Shown: positions 24,601 to 32,742 of the stretch, piece by piece
Layout of the letters: every line of letters begins with the position of its first letter
How positions within the stretch are numbered: position 1 is the first letter of the stretch
Assembly (NCBI GenBank): GCA_002480565.1
Contig: DLCK01000077.1
Coordinates: 1 to 64,000, forward strand
Reading direction: 5' to 3'
DNA: 64,000 bases
DNA from: Phycisphaerales bacterium UBA7800
GTDB lineage: Bacteria; Planctomycetota; Phycisphaerae; Phycisphaerales; Phycisphaeraceae
Notes under the pieces: model-generated
The model's database searches: none
Seen by the model: only the letters and a program-made list of their open reading frames with translations
What the model was told of the DNA's origin: nothing
Program-made: the position numbers and the translations under genes

Positions 24601-25641
24601 ATGAATACTCGCGTCGCTATCGTGGGCCCGACGGGCTATACCGGACTTTGTTTGATCCAACTGCTTGCCAAGCATCCTGGGGCGGATGTCACATACCTGG
24701 CCTCGGCACGTGAGGAACTGCCCAACATTTCCGACATCTTCCCGCAACTGCTTGACCGCTTGCCTGCGGATGTGGATCGGTGCAAACCCATCGACCCGGC
24801 ACGGATGGCTGCCGAAGCAGACGTGGCATTTTTGGCCTTGCCTCACAAGGTCGCCATGGAATATGTCGGGCCGTTACTTGATGCAGGCCTCAAAGTCGTC
24901 GACTTGTCTGCGGACTATCGCATCAGTGATGTGGATTTGTATGAGAAGACTTATGCGACGCCTCACTGTGATGTCGAGAATCTCAAGCATGCGGTGTATG
25001 GCTTGCCGGAACTCAATCGCAATAAAATTGCCGGCGCACACCTGGTTGCCAACCCTGGCTGTTATCCCACGGCAGCGGCTTTGGGGATCGGCCCGCTGCT
25101 GGCCAAGGGTTTGGTCGAAAGCTATGACATCATGATCAACGCTGCATCGGGTGTCACCGGTGCCGGCCGGACCCCCAAGCTCATGACCCATTTCCCTGAG
25201 CACAACGAAAACTACTGTGCGTATGGCGCGATTGGTGGTCACCGTCATCAACCGGAGATCGAACAGACTTTAGCCATCATGGGGGGGCAGGATTCGAGTG
25301 TGCTATTCGTCCCTCATTTGCTGCCGTTAAGTCAGGGCATTTTGGAGACGATCTATCTTGAACCAGCTGCGGATGACATTGAAGAGTCCGAGTTGTTTGA
25401 AGCATTGCATGAAGCGTATGACGACGAACCGTTTGTGCGTGTCCGCAAGGATTTGCCGAATGTGAAGTATGTCGCCAACACCAATTACTGTGATGTGACC
25501 GTGCGGATGGTCAAGCGTGAGAGCTTTACGCGTATCGTGGTGATCAGCGCGATCGACAACATGATCAAAGGCGCTTCAGGTCAGGCGATTCAGAATATGA
25601 ACATCATGTTCGGTCATGCCGAAGATGCAGGATTGTTGTAA
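24601..25641 (+). CDS. argC: N-acetyl-gamma-glutamyl-phosphate reductase
   Basis: 346 residues. The enzyme reduces N-acetylglutamyl phosphate with NADPH in arginine synthesis. The Rossmann motif IVGPTGYTGLCLIQLL is at the N-terminus. The active-site cysteine lies in VANPGCYPTAAALG (near residue 154), and the substrate region includes ASGVTGAGRTPK and HRHQPEI. Length and order fit ArgC type 1. No other arginine genes are adjacent. The ribosome binding site is weak; the first ATG begins directly with the Rossmann strand, so it is accepted. Confidence 0.96.
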   Translation: MNTRVAIVGPTGYTGLCLIQLLAKHPGADVTYLASAREELPNISDIFPQLLDRLPADVDRCKPIDPARMAAEADVAFLALPHKVAMEYVGPLLDAGLKVVDLSADYRISDVDLYEKTYATPHCDVENLKHAVYGLPELNRNKIAGAHLVANPGCYPTAAALGIGPLLAKGLVESYDIMINAASGVTGAGRTPKLMTHFPEHNENYCAYGAIGGHRHQPEIEQTLAIMGGQDSSVLFVPHLLPLSQGILETIYLEPAADDIEESELFEALHEAYDDEPFVRVRKDLPNVKYVANTNYCDVTVRMVKRESFTRIVVISAIDNMIKGASGQAIQNMNIMFGHAEDAGLL

Positions 25642-25659
25642 GCCTGCGTTTTGAATTTG

Positions 25660-25700
25660 CGACCCGTCAGATTTGCCAAGCCTCATCTGGCAGCTTGGTT
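25660..25700. repeat. Hairpin of the CCGCCAGATGAG family after argC
   Basis: GACCCGTCAGATTTG is followed by CCTCATCTGGCAGCTTGG, a single shortened member of the family seen at 9.7 kb and 55.3 kb. It lies between convergent genes. Confidence 0.5.
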
Positions 25701-25756
25701 GTGAAAAGGTTTATCCCAAACTCAGGTTGCAAGAGATGGACTCACACCAGCGGATA

Positions 25757-27223
25757 CTATTTGGTGCCGATGTTGTCTGAGATGGATGCAAGGAGTTTGG
25801 TTTTGCCGTTACCTTGCTTGAAGCAGATTTCGTTTTTTTCATCTTTGAAGATGTGCACCGGTCCCCTAACATCATTGCGGATTTGATAGCAGGTGCCCAT
25901 GACGGTCAACACGGTTTTGGCATAGAGCATGTTGGTGATGGTGACATCCACGGTTCGCAACTCCTCAGCGCGAGCATTGACACGAAAATGTGCATCCTTG
26001 GCTTTGGTCAATGGCGTGTCGATGGTCATCAGTTCAAACATGACTTCGGTCTGGCGTTCTTTTTGATCTGCGGTGAGACGTTTACCTGCCCTGCTGATGA
26101 TTTCCTGTTCTTCTGCGAATTTCTTGCGTTTATTGTTCAAATCTTCCATAAATGCTTCGAGATTTTTGAGAATCGGATCCAGCGCGGGGACTGATCCAAT
26201 GACCACATCGGTGCGGACATTGGCATCTGAGCCGATGGTGTGGATATTGACTTTACCACCGACGACGACTTTCCCACCGAGGATGAATCCGGATTTGGAT
26301 TCAACGTCACCCAGAACGGTCAGTTCACAGTTGATGGTTTCACGTTCGACTTTCAGATTGCCGTTGACTGTACCGGTGATGTTGTCCAGGTACTTGGCTT
26401 TGAGGTCTTGACCGATGTTAACGGTTCCCTGTTCGCGTCCGGCCATACCACCGTTGGCGTTAAGGTCTTTACCTGTGATGATGTTGGCAGCTTCGATGAG
26501 TCCATCGACGGTGACATCACCCTCTGCTTTGACAATGAAGTTATCACGGACGCCTTCGTGGACAATCACATCGCCTGAAAAGTCGATATTGCCTGTGGAG
26601 AAATCGACATAGCTATTGACTTCGATGACTTTTCGCACACAGACCGAATGCCTGGTATTGACCAGGACACCATCGGTTTGCGTAATGAGTTTTCCTTTGG
26701 CATCGCACATGATGGTTTCATCAAACTGCAAATCAAAGGGTTTGCCATCACGAGCATTGATGGTTTTCCCAAAGACATCGCGCCCATCCATGCCGGTGGT
26801 TGCCTGATGGAGAATGCCCACGCAGGTTCCGGTTTCGACGGTGGTGTAGATGGAGTCTTCGTAGTAGTTGCGTGCTTGGCCGGGTTGGACTTTTTCATCG
26901 GGGACCGGCTGCGTTTTCTTGGTTTCGATGAGCCATTCGACTTTGCCATCGATCCCATCCGTTGGCTTCTGCGCCATAGCGACAACCCCACGAATCGGTT
27001 CTGATCCGGGGGCCGACGGTGTATTTTTTGATTTTAGGATCAGTTGATCAATCGCTTTGACGACCGGTTCACTGATTTCGACTTTGTGATCGCGCAGCAA
27101 AGCGTGACAGACTTGCCGAGCCATCTCCTGTTGACCATATGCCGGCGGCAGGATCATTTGAACCTGGGTCGCGTCATCAGCAATGATGATCTTGACATCG
27201 GTCTGAGAGGTTGATGGAGGCAT
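25757..27223 (-). CDS. FapA/DUF342-family polymer-like beta-helix protein
   Basis: About 488 residues. The centre (roughly 190-330) is a run of short beta turns of the DUF342/bactofilin-like type, such as GNIDFSGDVIVHEGV, AEGDVTVDGLIEAANI and GKVVVGGKVNIHTIG. It is followed by a helical coiled-coil segment (LEAFMEDLNNKRKKFAEE) and a C-terminal beta segment. FapA-like proteins are cytoplasmic and have been tied to polarity or flagellar/cell-surface regulation in some bacteria; its role here is unknown. The start was chosen at the ATG preceded by AGGAG eight bases upstream. It lies 74 bp downstream of the CheX-like gene on the same strand, so the two are probably co-transcribed. Confidence 0.78.
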   Translation of the reverse strand: MPPSTSQTDVKIIIADDATQVQMILPPAYGQQEMARQVCHALLRDHKVEISEPVVKAIDQLILKSKNTPSAPGSEPIRGVVAMAQKPTDGIDGKVEWLIETKKTQPVPDEKVQPGQARNYYEDSIYTTVETGTCVGILHQATTGMDGRDVFGKTINARDGKPFDLQFDETIMCDAKGKLITQTDGVLVNTRHSVCVRKVIEVNSYVDFSTGNIDFSGDVIVHEGVRDNFIVKAEGDVTVDGLIEAANIITGKDLNANGGMAGREQGTVNIGQDLKAKYLDNITGTVNGNLKVERETINCELTVLGDVESKSGFILGGKVVVGGKVNIHTIGSDANVRTDVVIGSVPALDPILKNLEAFMEDLNNKRKKFAEEQEIISRAGKRLTADQKERQTEVMFELMTIDTPLTKAKDAHFRVNARAEELRTVDVTITNMLYAKTVLTVMGTCYQIRNDVRGPVHIFKDEKNEICFKQGNGKTKLLASISDNIGTK

Positions 27224-27297
27224 GAAAGCCACTCCTGGGTGTGGCAGTGGGTCCGCGGTGAATCAATCGCACACGACGATCAATTCACGTTTGGATA

Positions 27298-27798
27298 TCA
27301 GGCTGCCGACACTTCGGCGACTGAATCCTTGGCGGCACCAGTACCTTGCTTGAGGCCCACTTCCACGACGAAGTTGCCGTAGTCACATTCACAGGGAATG
27401 TCGATGCAGACGACTTCTTTGGAACCGAACACAATGTGGTCCTGACCGACGACAACGGACGGGCAGGTGATATTGACCTTCTTGTCCTGGAACTCGGCTT
27501 TGGCGTTACCAGTGACCATGTTGACCAGCTCGCCAATGGCGTCAGCAAAGTCTTCATGCTCAGCGGGTAGTTCCATGCCCACGAACTTCTTGACGCAAGC
27601 CACTGCGACCGGAGTCGGGAAGCTCAAGACGATTGTTCCTTCGACATCACCGGACATACCAATAATGCCAGAGACATCAAAGCTCGGCGTTCCTGAATCT
27701 TTGAGTGCTGGCTTACCAATACTCACATGTGATTGAAGCATTGTTTCAAACACATTGGTAATCGACTTGATGAACGGGAGGATATAGGAATGATCCAC
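27298..27798 (-). CDS. CheX-like chemotaxis phosphatase family protein
   Basis: 166 residues. It has the single E-x-x-N phosphatase signature of CheC/CheX proteins in FADAIGELVNMVTGNAKAE (near residue 90), and the flanking strands GDVEGTIVLSFP and DIPCECDYGNFVVEVGL. CheX dephosphorylates CheY-P or other receivers; the receiver-containing partners in this window are the HTH-receiver protein and the hybrid kinase. The GTG start has AAGGAG six bases upstream. The gene leads the FapA-like gene. Confidence 0.82.
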   Translation of the reverse strand: MDHSYILPFIKSITNVFETMLQSHVSIGKPALKDSGTPSFDVSGIIGMSGDVEGTIVLSFPTPVAVACVKKFVGMELPAEHEDFADAIGELVNMVTGNAKAEFQDKKVNITCPSVVVGQDHIVFGSKEVVCIDIPCECDYGNFVVEVGLKQGTGAAKDSVAEVSAA

Positions 27799-27949
27799 GT
27801 TGATCTCCTTACTGGGTCAACAGTCCTGACAGAAAAATTCGGTGCTGCCACCTTTACACTATGCGATTCAATCAGGCTAGTTACAAACCTGATGTTCTGA
27901 CGATGCTTTAGCCGGGGCTAATTGCAACGGTCAGTTTGTTTGATCGGTC

Positions 27950-27976
27950 AAAAAAAAAGGGCGCTTTAGTGCGCCC
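27950..27976 (-). terminator. Intrinsic terminator after the Rrf2-type regulator
   Basis: On the minus strand GGGCGC-actaaa-GCGCCC is followed by nine T residues, about 65 bp past the stop of the regulator. Confidence 0.85.
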
Positions 27977-28040
27977 TGATTTTCTTGGAATGTTTTTAGC
28001 CAGATTTATGTGCAATGCACAGTTATCCGGTCATAGCGTT

Positions 28041-28445
28041 TTATGCCGCGATTGCCAGATCTGCCACGGTGGTTCGCTGGAGTTGGTCTCGCAATGCATG
28101 GGCTGCTGAATCACAAGCCACACGCAGGCATTCGACACCTTGGGCGACACCTGCTGGTGCGCCGTCGATGCGCATCTGCCCGCGCACCGGGCCATCAATG
28201 GCTTCGACGATACGCAGCAGTGACACTTCGTTAGCCGGACATGCCATGCGATAACCACCTGAACGTCCCAGCTGGCTTTCAATAAGGTGTCCGCGAGTAA
28301 GTGACTGAAGAATCTTCAGGGCACTGACTGTTGGGATGTTGAGCTTTTCGGCAATAAAACGAGCCTGAAGGTATTGACCTTCGGGTTGTGCTGCCAGGAC
28401 GCCGAGCGCCAATGCAGCCTGTGCTGATGTTTTAGACAATTTCAT
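28041..28445 (-). CDS. Rrf2-family transcriptional regulator
   Basis: About 134 residues. The winged helix shows the family pattern: KTSAQAALALGVLAAQPEG, YLQARFIAEKLNIP, LKILQSLTRGHLIES and GRSGGYRMACPANEVSLLRI. Three cysteines (in YRMACP, VECLRV and VACDS) could hold an iron-sulfur cluster, but their spacing is not that of IscR, so this is uncertain. It is divergent from the MoaD-like gene. The start was taken at MKLSKTSAQ, where the family begins; the site upstream is GGTGGG-like and weak. Confidence 0.85.
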   Translation of the reverse strand: MKLSKTSAQAALALGVLAAQPEGQYLQARFIAEKLNIPTVSALKILQSLTRGHLIESQLGRSGGYRMACPANEVSLLRIVEAIDGPVRGQMRIDGAPAGVAQGVECLRVACDSAAHALRDQLQRTTVADLAIAA

Positions 28446-28547
28446 AAGGACCCACCCTTTAATTGGAGTTAATGATACGGTTACAAGTACGATTGCATTG
28501 TTTTGTGCCAAGGTTCATTGCTAAACCTCAGTGGACAAGTACAGGTC

Positions 28548-28596
28548 GTCGGAAGTGGATTGCCTATCCACGTAAAAGGAAGGATTGTTTTCCGAC
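28548..28596. other. Predicted stem-loop structure in the divergent Rrf2/moaD region
   Basis: GTCGGAA (28548-28554) pairs with TTCCGAC (28590-28596) and encloses GTGGAT-tgcct-ATCCAC (28555-28571). GGAAGGATTGTTTTCC could form an alternative hairpin. This could be a leader structure or an operator; no known riboswitch class was recognised. Confidence 0.35.
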
Positions 28597-28723
28597 TGCC
28601 TGCTAAAAATATCGGTTATTGCCCCCAAGTTATTGAGTATACTTGAAGGATATTTTCGATTTTATTGATTACCGGACCTTAAATGGGTGATTGGCTCATT
28701 TGACGTATAACAGGAGTTATAGA

Positions 28724-28969
28724 TTGCGACTGACGATTGAACTTTTTGCCGCACTGTCGCAGGCCGTTGGTGCCAAAACGGTGTCGGTTGAGCTGCCCGA
28801 TAACACGACTGTGGGCGATTTGCTTGAGCATCTTTCCGTATCACATCCATCTTTGGGGGAGCTTCTGGGGTCGGTGAGTGTGGCTGTGAACATGGCTTAC
28901 GTTGGTACTGCGGATGTATTAACCGATGATGATGAAGTTGCCTTGATCCCACCTGTAAGTGGTGGTTGA
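28724..28969 (+). CDS. MoaD/ThiS-family ubiquitin-like sulfur carrier
   Basis: 81 residues, the normal MoaD size, with the beta-grasp start LTIELFAALSQAVGA and the terminal PPVSGG whose last Gly is thiocarboxylated. DEVALIPPVSGG is typical of the molybdopterin synthase small subunit. The start is a TTG with AGGAG seven bases upstream; upstream in-frame codons give a tail that the family lacks. No other molybdenum cofactor genes are adjacent, so a different sulfur-carrier role is possible. Confidence 0.85.
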   Translation: MRLTIELFAALSQAVGAKTVSVELPDNTTVGDLLEHLSVSHPSLGELLGSVSVAVNMAYVGTADVLTDDDEVALIPPVSGG

Positions 28970-29259
28970 ACGGTTTCTATATGGACTTTGGCTGGCATAT
29001 ATAGGTTGAAATTGAAATTTATAACCAAGCCTTGAATTTTTTTGTCAGGCTCCCAAAGCGCTCACAATTGCTATTTTCCACGTGATAGAGGCACATTTAT
29101 CACGCCTGCAATACCTGCTACTCCTATGCCGGGGACACCTATTGAGCATTTTCTGTCATTTTTTCATGTCGTAACAGTTAATCCGACTATGTAAACCGAC
29201 GATGAATACAACGTCGGGTCGGAGGAACAAATCCCGACATGGAGATATGGAGAAAGCTT
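28970..29259. other. Intergenic leader of the HTH-receiver gene
   Basis: No gene is visible. The hairpin CCGACG-N9-CGTCGG (29197-29217) is followed at once by GGTCGGAGGA. The 15-mer CGTCGGGTCGGAGGA also occurs at 88-102, again just after a hairpin. Confidence 0.45.
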
Positions 29260-29835
29260 ATGTCACGTCAAAAAGACATTCTCACCACTGGTGAGGTTGC
29301 AAAGATTTGCAACGTTGCCCCCCGTACCGTCAGCAAATGGTTTGATTCAGGCCAGCTACGCGGCTATCGGATTCCCGGTTCAAAGGACCGTCGAATTCCG
29401 CTTAGTGCCCTGATCAAATTCATGAAGGCTCACAACATTCCAATGGATGCGCTCCAATCAGGACGCACCCGAATTCTCATCGTGGATGACGAATCGGAAA
29501 TTGTGGAAGTCCTTCAGAAGGTACTCACAGAACAGGCCAATTATGATGTTGCAGTCGCACATAGCGGTTTTGCAGCAGGTCTGGAATGTGAAAAATTCCG
29601 TCCGAGCGTCATCCTTCTGGACATGCACTTGCCTGATGTGTCCGGCGAAGATGTCCTCAAACTTGTCCGTGATAACACCGACTTGCAGATGACCAAAGTC
29701 ATCGCCATGAGCGGCAAACTCACCGACGGTCAGGCTCAACACCTGATGAACAACGGCTTTGACCATTACCTCAAGAAGCCGTTCCATGTTCGCCAGGTGA
29801 TTGAATCAATCGAAACCGTTGCGGCCACGCTGTAA
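29260..29835 (+). CDS. Response regulator with N-terminal HTH (excisionase/MerR-like) and C-terminal receiver
   Basis: About 191 residues. Residues ~5-65 form a HTH_17-type DNA-binding domain (ILTTGEVAKICNVAPRTVSK, then RGYRIPGSKDRRIPLSAL). Residues ~72-190 form an intact receiver: ILIVDDESEIVEVLQK (acidic pair), VILLDMHLPDVSGED (phospho-accepting Asp), KVIAMSGK (Ser/Thr) and YLKKPF (Lys). The domain order is the reverse of most response regulators. GGAG seven bases before this ATG supports it over the ATG at 29239. No kinase is adjacent; the hybrid kinase at 49-52 kb or unlinked kinases are possible partners. Confidence 0.87.
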   Translation: MSRQKDILTTGEVAKICNVAPRTVSKWFDSGQLRGYRIPGSKDRRIPLSALIKFMKAHNIPMDALQSGRTRILIVDDESEIVEVLQKVLTEQANYDVAVAHSGFAAGLECEKFRPSVILLDMHLPDVSGEDVLKLVRDNTDLQMTKVIAMSGKLTDGQAQHLMNNGFDHYLKKPFHVRQVIESIETVAATL

Positions 29836-29874
29836 AGCAACATCCGTAACCGACACCTGAAAAAACCTTGACCC

Positions 29875-29906
29875 AACCGTGCGGATCACACAAGCCGCAC
29901 GGTTTT
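29875..29906 (+). terminator. Intrinsic terminator of the HTH-receiver gene
   Basis: AACCGTGCGG-atcacacaag-CCGCACGGTT followed by TT. The perfect stem lies 40 bp past the stop. Confidence 0.8.
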
Positions 29907-29944
29907 GTCATGTGCAAAAACACTTAACATAAACCTAAAATTTG

Positions 29945-29973
29945 TTGACAAAATTTTAGTGATACATAATAAT
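29945..29973 (+). promoter_or_regulatory. Sigma70-like promoter of the toxin-antitoxin pair
   Basis: TTGACA, a 17-base spacer, then AATAAT (five of six consensus bases), about 120 bp before the Panacea gene in a strongly AT-rich stretch. Confidence 0.5.
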
Positions 29974-30095
29974 GAACAAATCGGGTAACATAACAAAATA
30001 ACCGTTTGCATAAACTAAACGATCAAGCACAAGTTACATCCATCATTTTTACGATAACAATTATGGTGACGATTACTTATGTTGGGGAAACAATA

Positions 30096-30527
30096 ATGGC
30101 TAGTGTATTAGATGTAGCTGCATATATTCTCAAGAAGCAAGGTTCCATGACCGCTATGAAGCTTCAAAAGCTTGTCTATTATTCGCAGGCTTGGTCACTT
30201 GTTTGGGATGAAAAACCACTGTTTAGCGCTCGCATTGAAGCTTGGGCGAATGGTCCAGTAGTTCCTCATCTGTACCGCGAGCATCAAGGAAAGTTCAAAG
30301 TTCAACCGGGAGATATCTCTGGCAACGCTGGCACGATTCATGGCAAAGAACAACAAACAATAGACGCTGTTTTAAAACATTATGGAAATAAGCAATCTCA
30401 ATGGCTTAGTGATCTTACACATCAAGAAGAACCTTGGAAGTCTGCACGCAAGGACACTGCGCCAGGTAAACGTTCCAGCGAACAAATTACAAACGCTTCA
30501 ATGGCAGAATACTACGGCTCGCTTTAA
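30096..30527 (+). CDS. Panacea-domain (DUF4065, SocA/GepA-like) protein, probable antitoxin
   Basis: About 143 residues. The sequence MASVLDVAAYILKKQG, MTAMKLQKLVYYSQAWSL, and IEAWANGPVVPHLYREHQG is diagnostic of the SocA/GepA-like Panacea domain. That domain acts as an antitoxin paired with diverse toxins in two-gene operons. The start was chosen at the ATG with GGGGA seven bases upstream; a longer frame from 30006 adds a hydrophobic tail foreign to the family. The gene is AT-rich compared with its neighbours and lies 15 bp before the next gene, so the pair looks like an acquired toxin-antitoxin unit. Confidence 0.85.
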   Translation: MASVLDVAAYILKKQGSMTAMKLQKLVYYSQAWSLVWDEKPLFSARIEAWANGPVVPHLYREHQGKFKVQPGDISGNAGTIHGKEQQTIDAVLKHYGNKQSQWLSDLTHQEEPWKSARKDTAPGKRSSEQITNASMAEYYGSL

Positions 30528-30542
30528 AATGGGAACTTAAAG

Positions 30543-31067
30543 TTGAGCAAAAAGCGCGAAAAAAAAGAAGCTAAAAAAAAACTAAAAAGACAAGACTTTC
30601 AACGTCAAGCTAAACACACGGTTTTCCCCAGTACAGACAAAGTTGCAAAAAACAACCCGGTAATTCAAACAAACACTCGTTTGGTATTTTCGTTTTCAAA
30701 TTTTGACACATCTTGGGAATGGGGCTCAAAAAATAGTCAAACTTATTCTGTAACCGATCTCTTAATAAAACTACGTGGCTTCGAAGGTAACACTTGGAAT
30801 GATCTTAAAACAAGACACGATCATTCAATGCCAATGTCAAGTTTAGAGCCAGAAGCCATTGATCGATTAGAGTATTTACAGTTAACCACTTTTGAAGAAA
30901 TTTATAGATTAAGGCTCAAAGGAAGTGTTCGCCTTTGGGGAATTAGAACACCAGACGATAAGTTTTCTGTATTGTGGTGGGATCCAGAACATCAAGTTTA
31001 TATCGACAAAGCACATCGTGAAAAAAATCCAAAATCACGATGTGGACCTCGTATTGGCAATTCATAA
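30543..31067 (+). CDS. Probable toxin partner of the Panacea protein, unassigned family
   Basis: 174 residues. The N-terminus is a strongly basic helix (KKREKKEAKKKLKRQDFQ). The middle region FSFSNFDTSWEWG and LLIKLRGFEGNTWND precedes the C-terminal core RLKGSVRLWGIRTPDDKFSV, then LWWDPEHQVYIDK. The last part resembles small RNA-targeting toxins with an LWxDPxH motif, but I cannot name a family, so toxicity is inferred from its place after a Panacea gene. The TTG start fits the spacing; the ribosome binding site is weak. AT-rich like its partner. Confidence 0.6.
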   Translation: MSKKREKKEAKKKLKRQDFQRQAKHTVFPSTDKVAKNNPVIQTNTRLVFSFSNFDTSWEWGSKNSQTYSVTDLLIKLRGFEGNTWNDLKTRHDHSMPMSSLEPEAIDRLEYLQLTTFEEIYRLRLKGSVRLWGIRTPDDKFSVLWWDPEHQVYIDKAHREKNPKSRCGPRIGNS

Positions 31068-31167
31068 ACGCCATCTACCTGCAACCCAGTCTCAATCTTT
31101 GGGGTAAATAGAGTGTCCCGCCAGGACAAGGGTTGAAACCTTAAAATGAATCAGGAGAACGTGGTTC

Positions 31168-31467
31168 ATGCATGTCATTGCTGATCTATGCGTCGTGCCC
31201 ATGGGGGTGGGTGTTTCTGTTGGGAAGTATGTTGCTGCATGTGAGAAAGTCCTCAAGGAAGCAGGACTTAGCCATCAACTGCATGCCTATGGCACCAACA
31301 TTGAGGGGCCTTGGGACGAGGTCTTTTCTGCGATCAAACGCTGTCACGAAGTCGTCCATGAGATGGGGGCGCCACGGATCACTTCGTCCATGCGATTCGG
31401 CACTCGGACGGATCGTGACCAGAGCATGCAGGACAAAATTGACAGCGTGCATCAACAAAAAGATTGA
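31168..31467 (+). CDS. MTH1187/YqgV-family (DUF77) thiamine-binding-type protein
   Basis: 99 residues. The sequence VIADLCVVPMGVGVSVGKYV, HAYGTNIEGPWDEVF and a C-terminal SSMRFGTRTDR match the MTH1187 family, small ferredoxin-like cytoplasmic proteins, some of which bind thiamine. AGGAG lies about ten bases before the ATG. Its function here is unknown; no thiamine genes are adjacent. Confidence 0.85.
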   Translation: MHVIADLCVVPMGVGVSVGKYVAACEKVLKEAGLSHQLHAYGTNIEGPWDEVFSAIKRCHEVVHEMGAPRITSSMRFGTRTDRDQSMQDKIDSVHQQKD

Positions 31468-31669
31468 ATCTTTCTAAAACCCAATGTATTATGCCTCCCC
31501 TTTTGAGATCGAGATTGTCGAAGTAACGTCGGCTTGTGTGCCGATAACAGTTAAACACTTTGTATGGATCATCAACCAAGCCACACCTCATGCCTGTCGC
31601 GTTGGTTGATAAACTCAAATTTGAAAGCAATTTACCCATTGCAACAATGCAGCGGGCCTGGAGATTAAC

Positions 31670-32581
31670 TTGACTGCTACCCCGATCCCCCGTCGAATTC
31701 CGTTCGCTGAAAAGATCAATCCTGAGAACCGCCGAGCCGATTGGGCGGTCATTGGCTTTATTGGCGCCATCCATCTTGGTGCCCTTGCCAGCCCGTGGAC
31801 CTTTTCATGGTCAGGCCTGGTCGTCTTCCTGATCCTCTCATGGATGGGTGGCGGACTGGGCATCACCATGGGCTTTCACCGGCTGCTGACTCACCAATCC
31901 TTCAAATGCCCCAAGTGGTTTTACTACTTCGTGACCATCTGCGGCTGTCTGCAATGGCAAGGTGGTCCCATCCGCTGGGTTGGCACCCATCGCCTGCACC
32001 ACAAACACTCCGACGGCGAAGAAGATCCCCATACCCCCAAACATGGCTTTAACTGGGCTCATATGTTCTGGTGCATGTTCAAGGATCACGAAGACTTCAA
32101 ACCTTACGATGCTGCCAAGGATCTGACCAAAGATAAAGTCATGGTCTGGATCGACAAGTACTTCGTCATCTTCCAATTCATCCTCGCAGCAGGTCTCTAT
32201 GCAGGCGGATACTTCTATGGCGGGCAAGGTACCGAAGGTCACCTGCTGGCATTATCATGGATCGTCTGGGGCATCTTCCTGCGAACAGCCTGTGCCTATC
32301 ACGGCACCTGGCTCGTCAACTCCGCGACTCACACCTGGGGTTACCGCAACTTCAAGACCACCGACGACTCCCGCAACAGCTGGTGGGTCGCCCTGCTGAG
32401 CTTCGGCGAAGGCTGGCATAACAACCACCATGCTTTCCAACGCTCCGCTGCTCATGGTCTCAAATGGTGGGAGTTTGATATCACCTACATCACCATCCGA
32501 CTGCTGGGACTGGTTGGCATAGCCAAAGACATCGTCAAACCCACCACCGCCCAAATGGAACAGAAAAATATCCCCGCCTGA
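31670..32581 (+). CDS. Acyl-CoA / fatty acid delta-9 desaturase
   Basis: 303 residues, a membrane di-iron enzyme that introduces a double bond into fatty acyl chains. The three histidine boxes are visible: HRLLTH (near 70), HRLHH (near 107) and HNNHH (near 250). Membrane spans lie around WAVIGFIGAIHLGALASP, LVVFLILSWMGGGLGITMG, FVIFQFILAAGLYAGGYF and LLALSWIVWGIFLRTACAY. The TTG start has GGAG six bases upstream. It is a single gene with its own terminator. Confidence 0.93.
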   Translation: MTATPIPRRIPFAEKINPENRRADWAVIGFIGAIHLGALASPWTFSWSGLVVFLILSWMGGGLGITMGFHRLLTHQSFKCPKWFYYFVTICGCLQWQGGPIRWVGTHRLHHKHSDGEEDPHTPKHGFNWAHMFWCMFKDHEDFKPYDAAKDLTKDKVMVWIDKYFVIFQFILAAGLYAGGYFYGGQGTEGHLLALSWIVWGIFLRTACAYHGTWLVNSATHTWGYRNFKTTDDSRNSWWVALLSFGEGWHNNHHAFQRSAAHGLKWWEFDITYITIRLLGLVGIAKDIVKPTTAQMEQKNIPA

Positions 32582-32620
32582 CACCTGGTGCCGGATTCAA
32601 CAAAAAAACATACGAATTAC

Positions 32621-32660
32621 AAAACGCACCTCGAAGCAAATGCTTTGAGGTGCGTTTTTA
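32621..32660 (+). terminator. Intrinsic terminator of the desaturase gene, bidirectional
   Basis: AAAACGCACCTC-gAAGCA-aa-TGCTTt-GAGGTGCGTTTTT. The A-tract on one side and T-tract on the other allow use from both strands; the convergent beta-helix gene ends 80 bp away. Confidence 0.85.
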
Positions 32661-32742
32661 ATTAAATGGTATGAAGCTTTTGGTATTTAGTTTTTGATTA
32701 TTGCATCCACTTTCCCAAAGCAACCGTTAACCCCAACAATGC

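Noticed and set aside
28041..28445. Assignment of the Rrf2 protein as IscR
   Set aside because: The cysteine spacing does not match IscR and no iron-sulfur assembly genes follow.
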